NCBI GenBank assembly: GCA_050184225.1
Contig: JBFXAN010000171.1
Location: forward strand, 1 to 13,686
Direction: 5' to 3'
DNA: 13,686 nucleotides
DNA from: JBFXAN01 sp050184225
GTDB lineage: Bacteria; Chloroflexota; Dehalococcoidia; CAUJGQ01
The notes beneath the pieces were generated by a model. It ran no database searches. It had not been told where the DNA came from and saw nothing but the letters and a program-made list of their open reading frames with translations. Below are positions 7,185-13,686 of this stretch, one piece after another (position 1 is the first letter of the stretch; every line of letters starts with the position of its first letter). The position numbers and the translations under genes were made by a program.

Positions 7185-8254
7185 GTTCGCCTCCTCAGGA
7201 GATAGAGAAACGCCGGCGCACCGATCGCCGCCGTGACGACGCCGACGGGCAGCTCGCGCGGCTCGACGATCGTCCTGGCGATCAGGTCCGAGCCGACCAG
7301 CAGCGCGCCGCCGAGCAGCGCGCCGACCGGGATCGCGTAGCGGTGCCCGCTGCCGACGAGCATGCGGGCGGCGTGCGGCACGATCAGGCCGACAAACCCG
7401 ATTAGCCCGGCGACGGCGACGGCGCTCCCGGTCAGCACTGCCGCGAGGCCGGTCAGCAGGGCGCGCAGCCGTTGCACCCGCACGCCGAGCACCGCCGCCG
7501 GCTCATCGCCGAGCGCGAGCACGTCGAGCCGCCGCGCCAGCAGCATCGCCCCGGCGATGCCGATCAGCGAATACGGTAGGATCGTCTCCACGTGCGGCCA
7601 GGAGCGCGCGTAGAAGCCGCCGGCCAGCCAGGACATGATCGCCTGAACAGTGAGCGACGAAGTGAGCAGGATACCGGTGGTGAACGCGGCGAACAGTGCG
7701 CCGACCGCGACCCCCGCGAGGATCAGGCGGGATGGGGAGACGCCGCCGCGCCACGCGAGCAGGTAGACAATCAGCGCGCCGGCGAGCGAGCCGGCGAAGG
7801 CGAGCGGCGGCAAACTGCCGATCGCCGCCCCCGGCGCCACGCGCAGCGCGAGCACTGCGAGCAACGCGCCCCCACCCGAAAGCCCGAGCAGTTGCGGATC
7901 GGCGAGGGGGTTCCGGGTGACGGACTGGAGAATCGCGCCCGCGACGGCGAGGTTCATGCCAACGAGGGCCGCCAGCAGCACCCGAGGGAGGCGCAGGTTC
8001 CAGACGATGAACCGGCCCCCGCCGGTATGCTCGCCGGCGAGCGCCGCCCAGATGTCGCCGATCGACACACTGACGGAGCCGATCATGATCCCGGCGACCA
8101 TCACCACGAGCAGCAATAACAGCACCGCCAGCAGGATCAGCGGGCGCCGATCCCGCCGGCGGGACATCGGCGCCTTTGGTTCCGGCCGTCGGTGTGTGCG
8201 GTCGGATGGAGCAACAGCGCTGGTTGCGGGATGCAGTTCGCCGCGATGCCCCAT
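7181..8254 (-). CDS. FecCD/BtuC-family ABC transporter permease
   Basis: This multi-spanning inner-membrane permease (357 residues from this start) belongs to the iron-chelate/B12 importer family. After a charged N-terminus, TM1 is followed by the hallmark GMNLAVAGAILQSVTRNPLADPQLLGLSGGG. Later helices include the loop PHAARMLVGSGHRYAIP, probably near the ATPase contact, and the C-terminal AIGAPAFLYLLRR is typical of the family. Two other starts are possible: a GTG four codons upstream (8266) and an internal ATG at 8167 giving a 328-residue protein. The ATG at 8254 is chosen for its AGGTGA site eight bases upstream. The substrate-binding protein gene ends 21 nt before this start, and the ATPase gene overlaps the stop. 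Confidence 0.93.
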   Translation of the reverse strand: MGHRGELHPATSAVAPSDRTHRRPEPKAPMSRRRDRRPLILLAVLLLLLVVMVAGIMIGSVSVSIGDIWAALAGEHTGGGRFIVWNLRLPRVLLAALVGMNLAVAGAILQSVTRNPLADPQLLGLSGGGALLAVLALRVAPGAAIGSLPPLAFAGSLAGALIVYLLAWRGGVSPSRLILAGVAVGALFAAFTTGILLTSSLTVQAIMSWLAGGFYARSWPHVETILPYSLIGIAGAMLLARRLDVLALGDEPAAVLGVRVQRLRALLTGLAAVLTGSAVAVAGLIGFVGLIVPHAARMLVGSGHRYAIPVGALLGGALLVGSDLIARTIVEPRELPVGVVTAAIGAPAFLYLLRRRT

Positions 8255-8275
8255 CGACCAGCTCACCTGACGGTT

Positions 8276-9304
8276 CTAGCGACCGGGATAGAGGATCGGG
8301 TAGATCGTATCAATCACCTCGCCGACGCGCGGACCGGCCCCCTGGACGAGCGCCTCGGTATTGACCTCATAGACCCGGCCCTCTTTGACGGCCCGCAATC
8401 CATTCCACGCCGGATTGCCGGCCAACTGGCGGGTGGTCGGCGGCGCATTCGGCGACACCGACATGACGAGGATCACATCCGGATCGAGCGCGATCAGTTG
8501 TTCCATGCTGTAGGAGGTGAAACCGGGGAACTGAGTCGTATCCGGTCCGCTCTCGACAAGGTTCTTCGCACCCAACTTCGCGATCACATCGCCGGCGAAG
8601 GCGTCGGGCTTTGCGCCCCAAAAGGCGTCCGCCGTGCCAATCATCAGAAATACGGTCGGCCGCTGATCGGCGGGCGGCAGCTTGGTCTGGACGTCTTGCA
8701 GCTTGGTTTCGAGCGCTTTCGCCGCCTTCTCGCCGTTCTCGCCCATGCCCATGATGTTGCCCACCAGCCGGAGCGATGCCATCACATCGGCCACCTGCTG
8801 CACGCGGATGCTGAAGACGGGCGCGCCGATCTTCTCCAACTCGGCGATCACCTGCGGGCTGTGGATCTGTGCGTCGGCAATGATGAAGTCCGGATTCTGC
8901 GCCGCGATCTGCTCGAAGTTCGGCTGATACGACGAGCCGACGGCGGTTACGGACTGCGCTTGTTCCGGGTAGTTGGCCGAGGACGGCCGCGCGATCGGCG
9001 TGGCGCCGACGGCAAACATCAGCTCGACCGCCGACGGGCTCAACGCGACCACCCGCTTCGGCGGCGTCTCGATCGTGAAGGATTTCCCCGTGGCATCGAC
9101 GAAGGTCCGGCTCTGAGCGCTGGTGGGGGCGGCGGTCGGACTGGCTGTGCTCGCCGCGGCGGCGGGCGGCGTCGATGCCGGCGTAGCTACCTCGGCTGTG
9201 CTGTCATTGTCACTACCGCCGCAGGCAGCCGCCAACAGTGCGATGCCGGCGCAGGCGGCTGCCGTCTGCCAGAGCCGGCTGGTCAGACGATCGCGAAAGC
9301 TCAT
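8276..9304 (-). CDS. Lipoprotein substrate-binding protein, BtuF/FecB-like
   Basis: The 342-residue protein has a positively charged N-terminus, a hydrophobic stretch and a lipobox-like LAAAC ending at C28, indicating export and lipid anchoring. A Thr/Pro/Ala/Ser-rich linker (about 31-65) joins the anchor to a class III binding domain. The domain opens with FVDATGKSFTIETPPKRVVALSPSAVELMFAVGA and contains QIAAQNPDFIIAD, KLGAKNLVE and LIALDPDVILVMS, all typical of the FecB/BtuF fold. It would capture an iron chelate, heme or cobalamin for the adjacent permease and ATPase. A GGGAGGGG site five bases before the ATG supports the start. The ligand is not deducible from sequence alone. Confidence 0.93.
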   Translation of the reverse strand: MSFRDRLTSRLWQTAAACAGIALLAAACGGSDNDSTAEVATPASTPPAAAASTASPTAAPTSAQSRTFVDATGKSFTIETPPKRVVALSPSAVELMFAVGATPIARPSSANYPEQAQSVTAVGSSYQPNFEQIAAQNPDFIIADAQIHSPQVIAELEKIGAPVFSIRVQQVADVMASLRLVGNIMGMGENGEKAAKALETKLQDVQTKLPPADQRPTVFLMIGTADAFWGAKPDAFAGDVIAKLGAKNLVESGPDTTQFPGFTSYSMEQLIALDPDVILVMSVSPNAPPTTRQLAGNPAWNGLRAVKEGRVYEVNTEALVQGAGPRVGEVIDTIYPILYPGR

Positions 9305-9315
9305 TGTGTCCCCTC

Positions 9316-9331
9316 CCGCCGCATTCGGCGG
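9316..9331 (-). promoter_or_regulatory. GC hairpin overlapping the importer gene's ribosome-binding site
   Basis: A perfect 6-bp stem (CCGCCG with CGGCGG) with a four-base loop lies just upstream of the GGGAGGGG ribosome-binding site of the substrate-binding protein gene, overlapping its first two bases on the minus strand. In the mRNA it could affect ribosome access. The rest of the 199-base divergent region (9305-9503) holds a second weak stem (9408-9413 with 9429-9434) and a T-run at 9395-9399. I see no recognisable B12 box, Fur-type palindrome or full riboswitch. A regulatory role is speculative. Confidence 0.3.
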
Positions 9332-9503
9332 ATTCTCCTCTAATCTGTCACTTCCAGGTTACGGGTGAGCGGGTTTGGGAGGAAGTAGGCAGATTTTTCA
9401 GATCACGGTTGCCGCCCGTCGGCGCTTGGGCAACGATCGACCAAACCCCGGCCATGCGGCGGACACTCCGCCCACCGGACACCACGCACCGAGGAGACGA
9501 GCG

Positions 9504-10685
9504 ATGCAGACGCTGATCACGGACGTTCGACTCTTTGATGGCACCGGTACACCACCGCTAGACCGCATGGCCGTCCTCGTCGAAGACAGCGGCATCGCCT
9601 GGACGGGTCGCCGCGAAGATGCACCGACGACAGTCGATGAGGCGATCGACGGCCGCGGTCGGACCCTGCTTCCCGGCCTGATCGACTGCCATACCCACCT
9701 GTTGATGGGAGGAACGACGGCGCCGGGCATCACTTCCGACCGCGCTGAGGTCCGCGCGCTCCTGCGGGGCATTGCCAACGCCCGCCGCTGCTTGGAAACC
9801 GGTATCACCGCCGTCCGCGACCTCGGCTGGCGATCGGCGTCGGTCGTCGACCTGGCGGAGGCGGTCGAGCGGGGCGAGGTCTCTGGGCCGGAGATCATCG
9901 CGGCGGCCCGGTTCATCGCGCCACGAGACGGCTACGGCGCTGGGCTTGCCCGCGAAGTGGACTCGCCTGCCGAAGCGGCAACCGCCGCGCGGGAGCAGCT
10001 TGCTGATGGCGCCCGCGTGCTCAAGGTGATCGCGTCGCCGGTGCCGCCGCGACCGGGTGAGCGGCCGGTGTCCGACAGCTTCGGCGTCGAGGCGCTGCGG
10101 GCGGTCGCGGAGGTGGCGCACGCGGCCGGCTTGCGGGTCAGCGCCCATGCGCACGGGCTGGCCGGCGCCCGCGATGCGGTCGAGGCAGGGATCGACTGTA
10201 TCGAGCACGGCTACCGGCTTGATGCCGCGACGATCGACACCATGGCGAGGCGCAACACCTGGCTTGTCCCGACGATGGTGGCGATGGAGCACGCGCAGGC
10301 GTCGAACTGGGGTGCCGGCGTCCCAGATGAGACGGCACGACGCGCGCGCGAGCGATGGGAGGCAGCCGTCGCCGCCGTGCAGACGGCGCACCGCGCGGGT
10401 GTGCGGATTGCCGCCGGGACGGATTCCTTTGCGATCGTGCCCGTCGAAGCGCTGCGCCGCGAGGTGCATCTCCTTGTCGCGGAGGGCGGTATGACGCCGG
10501 TAGAGGCACTGCACGTAGCGACCGGCGCCGCCGCCGATCTGCTGGGTATCGACGGCCACACCGGCCGGATTGCGGCCGGCAAGCAAGCTGACCTCCTCCT
10601 CGTCGAAGGCGATCCGACCAGCGACCCCGGCTGCCTGACAGACGTCGCCGGCGTCTGGCGTCGAGGAGCGCGGGTGCCCGCGTGA
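9504..10685 (+). CDS. Metal-dependent amidohydrolase, imidazolonepropionase/prolidase-like
   Basis: The 393-residue protein has the two-part amidohydrolase layout: a small beta-sandwich made of both termini, and a TIM barrel with the metal site. Visible ligands are H63 and H65 in GLIDCHTHL, K174 in RVLKVIAS (the usual carbamylated lysine), H215 in VSAHAHG, H235 in CIEHGYRL and D307 in AAGTDS. This points to the binuclear group that includes imidazolonepropionase-like enzymes and carboxypeptidases acting on Xaa-Pro or Xaa-Arg/Lys peptides. The substrate is unknown, and no histidine-degradation genes are nearby. The ATG at 9504 is chosen over an in-frame upstream start because GAGGAGA lies six bases before it. 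No signal peptide is visible, so it is probably cytosolic. It is divergent from the importer operon. Confidence 0.9.
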   Translation: MQTLITDVRLFDGTGTPPLDRMAVLVEDSGIAWTGRREDAPTTVDEAIDGRGRTLLPGLIDCHTHLLMGGTTAPGITSDRAEVRALLRGIANARRCLETGITAVRDLGWRSASVVDLAEAVERGEVSGPEIIAAARFIAPRDGYGAGLAREVDSPAEAATAAREQLADGARVLKVIASPVPPRPGERPVSDSFGVEALRAVAEVAHAAGLRVSAHAHGLAGARDAVEAGIDCIEHGYRLDAATIDTMARRNTWLVPTMVAMEHAQASNWGAGVPDETARRARERWEAAVAAVQTAHRAGVRIAAGTDSFAIVPVEALRREVHLLVAEGGMTPVEALHVATGAAADLLGIDGHTGRIAAGKQADLLLVEGDPTSDPGCLTDVAGVWRRGARVPA

Positions 10686-10692
10686 TAGTCAC

Positions 10693-10787
10693 GCGACCCC
10701 GCCCCTGGGAGCGCGGGCACTTTGCCCCCAATTCGGCTTCGCGCCACGATGCGGGCAAGATGCCCGCGCTCCCAGGGGCGGGGTCGC
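10693..10787. repeat. 27-bp perfect inverted repeat with nested palindrome
   Basis: Bases 10693-10719 are the exact reverse complement of 10761-10787, with a 41-base spacer. Within the right part, GCGGGCA (10751-10757) and TGCCCGC (10761-10767) form a separate 7-bp hairpin with an AGA loop. It starts seven bases after the amidohydrolase stop, so it can act as a strong transcription-ending stem despite lacking a T tract. Motifs of this GCGGGCAAGATGCCCGC kind are, from memory, dispersed in many GC-rich genomes, so a mobile repeat is also plausible. It is unrelated in sequence to the elements at 57-100 and 1209-1364. Confidence 0.8.
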
Positions 10788-10815
10788 ATCGTAGCCCATC
10801 GGCTCTGCCATTCCC

Positions 10816-10844
10816 TTGACGATGCAACGATGAGGTCATACCGT
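10816..10844 (+). promoter_or_regulatory. Candidate promoter giving a leaderless mRNA
   Basis: TTGACG at 10816-10821 matches the -35 consensus at five of six positions. After a 17-base spacer, TACCGT at 10839-10844 is a weak -10. Seven bases beyond it is the ATG at 10851, so the transcript could begin at the start codon of the small gene. The ATG has no convincing ribosome-binding site, which fits leaderless translation. The weak -10 keeps confidence low. Confidence 0.35.
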
Positions 10845-10850
10845 CCCGAC

Positions 10851-11057
10851 ATGAAGACGGAAGTATACGAGTCCGATCCTTTCAGCGGCTCCCGCGGCCC
10901 GCATCTCGCTTCGATGGAAACCGACTACCGCTTCGAGCGAAACGACGAATTGTTTCTGACGGCCAATGGCCGCCGGATCAAGGTGCGCATCACCCATGTC
11001 GTGCTCGAGTGGGATGGCGCCTCACTGCGCCGGGATCTCCTGGTCATGAAGCTCTGA
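10851..11057 (+). CDS. Small hypothetical protein
   Basis: I do not recognise this 68-residue protein. It has an acidic, Ser/Gly-containing N-terminal third (MKTEVYESDPFSGSRGPH). A compact, probably beta-rich part follows (about 24-68: YRFERNDELFLTANGRRIKVRITHVVLEWD), ending in RDLLVMKL. There is no signal peptide, membrane segment or cysteine. The alternation of short hydrophobic strands with charged turns looks like a small folded domain and not random sequence. In-frame starts further upstream (10830 and 10722) exist, but the frame there crosses the 27-bp inverted repeat and reads as non-coding. It is flanked by the inverted repeat and a convergent gene, so it is probably transcribed alone. 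Confidence 0.6.
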   Translation: MKTEVYESDPFSGSRGPHLASMETDYRFERNDELFLTANGRRIKVRITHVVLEWDGASLRRDLLVMKL

Positions 11058-11064
11058 CGCACCG

Positions 11065-11092
11065 GCTCGGCCTCTCCGCACGGATGCCGAGC
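11065..11092. terminator. Hairpin between convergent genes
   Basis: GCTCGGC at 11065-11071 pairs perfectly with GCCGAGC at 11086-11092 around a 14-base loop that can fold again (TCCG with CGGA). It lies in the 64-base gap between the small plus-strand gene and the minus-strand TIM-barrel gene, where a shared terminator would be expected. There is no T tract on either side, so the call is tentative. Confidence 0.35.
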
Positions 11093-11121
11093 GTGTGGCG
11101 ATCAGGTGGGCTGATGGCGGA

Positions 11122-12234
11122 TCATCGCCGCGCCACGGCCCGGTACGCATCGCCGATCACGCGCCATACCTCGTGCGGGCGATCGGGCCGGTTGTAACTC
11201 ATCGAGGCGTTGCCGCCGTAGCTCCAGCAGGCGACATGGCTGACACCGAGTCGTGCCGCGGTACGAATGCCGGTCCATAACTCTGGCTCGCGCCCGGCCG
11301 GAACGTTGAACGCCTGAAACCAGACCTGCGTGCCGAGCCGCTTGTTGTGAACGTCAGCGGCGGTGCGGGCCGCCCGCAGTGTCCGATCGGCATAAGCACG
11401 CACGAACGGCTCAGGTTCGGCATGAAAGAGATACCAATACGGATCACACCCGAAGATATCGAGGTCCGGCAATGAGGCGGCGGACTGCCAATCCTGGACC
11501 CCGAAAAAGCGGAGGGTGAGCGGCAGGGTTTCCAGAGCCGGCGCCTCGTGTGCGCGGCGCCGGCGATTGATCTGGTCGAGCATCCGCAGCTCGGCCTCGA
11601 CGAAACCCGCCTGGGCGATATCCGACGGCGCGAGACAGAGGGCGTTGCGCATGCCGGCCCGGTGCGCCGTTCGGCACAACTCGGCCAGCAGCGAGAGCAA
11701 CGTCTCCTCACGGAACCGGCGTACCTCCTCGGTGAAGACCAGCGGCATCTGCGAGCGAAACCGTTCGCGGAAAGCATCGCGACAGAGCGGGCAGAGGCAG
11801 GTCCAGCCCTCGGCAAGACCGAGCCAATCGACCCAGAAGTGTGGCTCATCCCAGAAGGCGACACTACCGCCCAGTTCCGCCGCTCGCGTGATCCAACCGC
11901 GCAGGAAGCGGCGCGCTTCCGGGTCATTGGGACAGGCAATCGGGATGTTTCGCCCATCCGAGCGAAGCTGCCACGACTCGGGATGCTCCAGCAGGAATTG
12001 CGAGAACGACTCGCCAGAGAAGATGCCGGTCACGCCCCACGGGTCAAACCAGACGTCGAGTCCGGCGTCGCGGGTGAGTTTGGCGATCTCGCCCATGCCG
12101 GCCATGTTGTAGGCAAGGTCCGTTTCGGTGAGGCAATGGACGACGTAGGTACAGTGGTGCGCCAGCATATCCGCCAGGTCGGTGCGCACGTGACGCGGGT
12201 CGCGGCTGCCAAAGTAGCTGACGCCGGTTTCCAT
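11122..12234 (-). CDS. GH42-like TIM-barrel protein of unknown function
   Basis: The 370-residue protein, with no signal peptide, reads like a clan GH-A type TIM barrel: GLDVWFDPWG at 58-67, SVAFWDEPHFW at 124-134 (E130 where the acid/base would sit), FGCDPYWYLF at 261-270, GTQVWFQAFN at 301-310 and VSHVACWSYGG at 331-341. Four cysteines (C101, C146, C148, C151, the last three in CLCPLC followed by RDAFRERF) are spaced almost as in the zinc cluster of GH42 beta-galactosidases. The expected nucleophile strand reads VWFQAF, with no Glu. It may be an unusual glycosidase, a different hydrolase or a non-catalytic homolog. It starts 9 nt after the MEMO gene, so the two are probably an operon. No strong ribosome-binding site precedes the ATG. 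Confidence 0.7.
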   Translation of the reverse strand: METGVSYFGSRDPRHVRTDLADMLAHHCTYVVHCLTETDLAYNMAGMGEIAKLTRDAGLDVWFDPWGVTGIFSGESFSQFLLEHPESWQLRSDGRNIPIACPNDPEARRFLRGWITRAAELGGSVAFWDEPHFWVDWLGLAEGWTCLCPLCRDAFRERFRSQMPLVFTEEVRRFREETLLSLLAELCRTAHRAGMRNALCLAPSDIAQAGFVEAELRMLDQINRRRRAHEAPALETLPLTLRFFGVQDWQSAASLPDLDIFGCDPYWYLFHAEPEPFVRAYADRTLRAARTAADVHNKRLGTQVWFQAFNVPAGREPELWTGIRTAARLGVSHVACWSYGGNASMSYNRPDRPHEVWRVIGDAYRAVARR

Positions 12235-12243
12235 GGAACCAGA

Positions 12244-13497
12244 CTACGACATGGTGCCGGCGGTCCGCAGCAGCACACCAGCGATCGACACGATCGAACC
12301 GGCGCCCTCGTCGGCCGGACACTGATCATAGGCGAGCGTCTCCGGTTGCGCGGGGCCGATCAGCTCCAGCATGCAGGCGATGGGGGACAGGCCGCAGATG
12401 CGGAACTGATCGTCGATCTGGGCGGCGTTCCGGAGTACAGCGGCGGCGCCGTCTGCACACGCGGCGATCAACGCCTCGTCGGCAGCGCGGACGGCGGCTT
12501 TCTCGTCCGGGCGGAACGGCGCCGGATCGCCGAAAGCCGGCCCAACATGCGCCAGGTCGGCGGCGGCAACGGCGAGGAGGCGACGGCCCGCCAGCGCGCC
12601 ACGCAAGGCGGCGATCGCTCGTCCGGCGGGCGTCTCCGCTCGAATGCCGCCGGCGGCCATGTAGTTGGCCGGATGGCCGCAGAGCACGGGCACGATCGGC
12701 ACCGGCTCGCCGTCGCGGGCGAAGTGCAGCCAGACCGCCGCCAGCTCGATCGAGTGCTCCATGCGATGGTTCAATTCGTCGGCGAATGCCTCGTCGCCGA
12801 GTGCATTGACGATCGCATCCTGCGCGGCGGCATCGGTCGGCAGCCGCCCGAACGGCGTCGCGTAGTCGATTGCGGAGAGGGTAATTCGATCCAGTCCCCC
12901 GCTGTGGTCGGTGCCGAAGATGACGACAACATCCGCCGCCCGCGCCGCTTCCTGGGCGGCACGCCAGAGCGTCGCATAGACCGGGCCACCGCGATGGTAG
13001 TCGATGTGCGGACTGATCAGGCCGGCGATGCCGTTGGTTGTGGCCGCATCTGCCGCGCCCCAACCGTAGCCGGCGAGCCGTTGGCGTAGTGCGTCAGGTT
13101 CGGCCGGGTAGACGCCGCCGGTCAGTGCGGGTTGGCGGAACGGCGCTGCTCGATAGGCCGCGAGGGCGTCACGCCGGGCAGCCGCCGAGCGGACATCCTC
13201 CAGCAGGCACGCTTCACTCAACTGATCGATGAATCGGAGCACATCCCGCGGGTCGACCGCGATGCCGAGTTGCTGCTCCAGATCGAGCGCCGCGCGCATG
13301 GCAGAGCGCCGTCCGTCGAGCATCGCCAGCAACGGGCCGAGGGCGACGGGCACGATCAGTGATTGCGGTCCGGCCAGCTCCAGCTTGTCACGGAGCAGGA
13401 AATACGCCTGACCGTCGTGCTGGATCGGCTGAACGTCGAGTGTCATGCGAAGCGGCGGTAGCGGGGTGTCGAGGTCCACGCTTCGAGGGTACGGCAC
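12244..13497 (-). CDS. MEMO-family protein, AmmeMemoRadiSam protein B, with N-terminal domain
   Basis: The C-terminal domain (about 120-417) is a MEMO1-family protein with a fold related to extradiol dioxygenases. It opens with RQPALTGGVYPAEPDAL. Likely metal ligands are conserved: H164 in SPHIDYH, H198 in GTDHSG and C368 in CGLSP, with H248 in MEHSIEL and H317 in DLAHVGPAFG nearby. The first 118 residues form a separate domain; LDGRRSAMRAALDLEQ followed by DVLRFIDQLSEACLLE resembles a PqqD/RRE winged helix. The biochemical role of bacterial MEMO proteins is unknown; their usual partners AMMECR1 and a radical SAM protein are not in this window. The start is uncertain: GTG at 13497, GTG at 13479 or ATG at 13446. 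None has a good ribosome-binding site, and residues before 13446 look family-like. Confidence 0.88.
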   Translation of the reverse strand: MPYPRSVDLDTPLPPLRMTLDVQPIQHDGQAYFLLRDKLELAGPQSLIVPVALGPLLAMLDGRRSAMRAALDLEQQLGIAVDPRDVLRFIDQLSEACLLEDVRSAAARRDALAAYRAAPFRQPALTGGVYPAEPDALRQRLAGYGWGAADAATTNGIAGLISPHIDYHRGGPVYATLWRAAQEAARAADVVVIFGTDHSGGLDRITLSAIDYATPFGRLPTDAAAQDAIVNALGDEAFADELNHRMEHSIELAAVWLHFARDGEPVPIVPVLCGHPANYMAAGGIRAETPAGRAIAALRGALAGRRLLAVAAADLAHVGPAFGDPAPFRPDEKAAVRAADEALIAACADGAAAVLRNAAQIDDQFRICGLSPIACMLELIGPAQPETLAYDQCPADEGAGSIVSIAGVLLRTAGTMS

Positions 13498-13581
13498 GCA
13501 GGATAAGAGGCAAAGGAGGAGCCGCCCCGTCGAGTGCTTCTGCTGGAGTCGCGCTCGGTACCTTAGGCGACTGATGTGAGT

Positions 13582-13686
13582 TCACTCGAGATCGACGCCT
13601 GCCTGCTGCCAGACGGCGCGAAACGTGAGCGCGGCGAGCTTGGCCATCACGCGGGTGAGCAAGCCGTGGAAGGTCTTGGCGCGATG
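13582..13686 (-). mobile_element. C-terminal end of probable IS transposase, cut by window edge
   Basis: The minus strand is open from the right edge to a TGA at 13582-13584, giving the last 34 residues of a protein: HRAKTFHGLLTRVMAKLAA, continuing LTFRAVWQQAGVDLE. The basic start plus LLTRVMAKLAALTF is like the C-terminal helix of DDE transposases of the IS4/IS5/IS982 kind, though the family is a guess from memory. The gene begins outside the window, so intactness cannot be judged. The element's end should lie somewhere in 13498-13581, between this stop and the MEMO start. I see no clear terminal inverted repeat there because its partner is off the window. Confidence 0.5.

Noticed and set aside
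8192..9343. A 383-codon open frame antisense to the substrate-binding protein
   Set aside because: It is fully opposite a clear lipoprotein gene, is rich in Arg and His, and has no recognisable motif.
9375..9503. An upstream start adding 43 residues to the amidohydrolase
   Set aside because: The extension is Arg/Pro-rich and unlike the family, while the ATG at 9504 has a strong ribosome-binding site and gives a typical beginning.
9305..9503. Cobalamin riboswitch upstream of the importer operon
   Set aside because: The region was read on the minus strand for a B12 box and the conserved core; neither was found. Only a short hairpin overlapping the ribosome-binding site is present.

Overview
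The window is GC-rich bacterial chromosome. The gene set looks like a Chloroflexota genome, perhaps of the Thermomicrobia/Sphaerobacter type. The reasons are a fused SecD-SecF next to YajC, high GC with several GTG starts, and intergenic palindromic repeats built on C-runs facing G-runs. This placement is inference from recall; no marker here settles it.

Region 1 (1-1360) is a plus-strand ribosomal protein operon: rplU (L21), rpmA (L27) and rpmE (zinc-type L31), closed by a hairpin terminator. Three copies of a palindromic repeat element sit around it. One lies upstream of the promoter. The other two form a perfect 39-bp inverted pair after the terminator, and the second of these contains the stop codon of the convergent secDF gene.

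Region 2 (1359-9304) is a long minus-strand run. Read in transcription order it is: a lipoprotein substrate-binding protein, a FecCD-type permease and an FecE/FhuC-type ATPase (one iron-chelate, heme or cobalamin importer); def (peptide deformylase); a class II tRNA nucleotidyltransferase with an HD domain (cca type); yajC; and a single-chain secDF. Short gaps and one start/stop overlap suggest two or three transcription units. The housekeeping genes cover N-terminal maturation, tRNA 3'-end synthesis or repair, and protein export.

Region 3 (9305-11121) begins with a divergent 199-bp intergenic region. It then holds a metal-dependent amidohydrolase of the imidazolonepropionase/prolidase-like group, a 27-bp perfect inverted repeat, and a small unrecognised protein that may be translated from a leaderless mRNA.

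Region 4 (11122-13686) is a minus-strand pair. The first gene encodes a MEMO-family protein (AmmeMemoRadiSam protein B) with a separate N-terminal domain that resembles a PqqD/RRE winged helix. The second, 9 nt downstream, encodes a TIM-barrel protein with a GH42-like cysteine cluster but no obvious catalytic nucleophile. This pair is the least understood and most interesting part of the window. At the right edge is the C-terminal tail of a probable transposase, which marks an insertion-sequence boundary.
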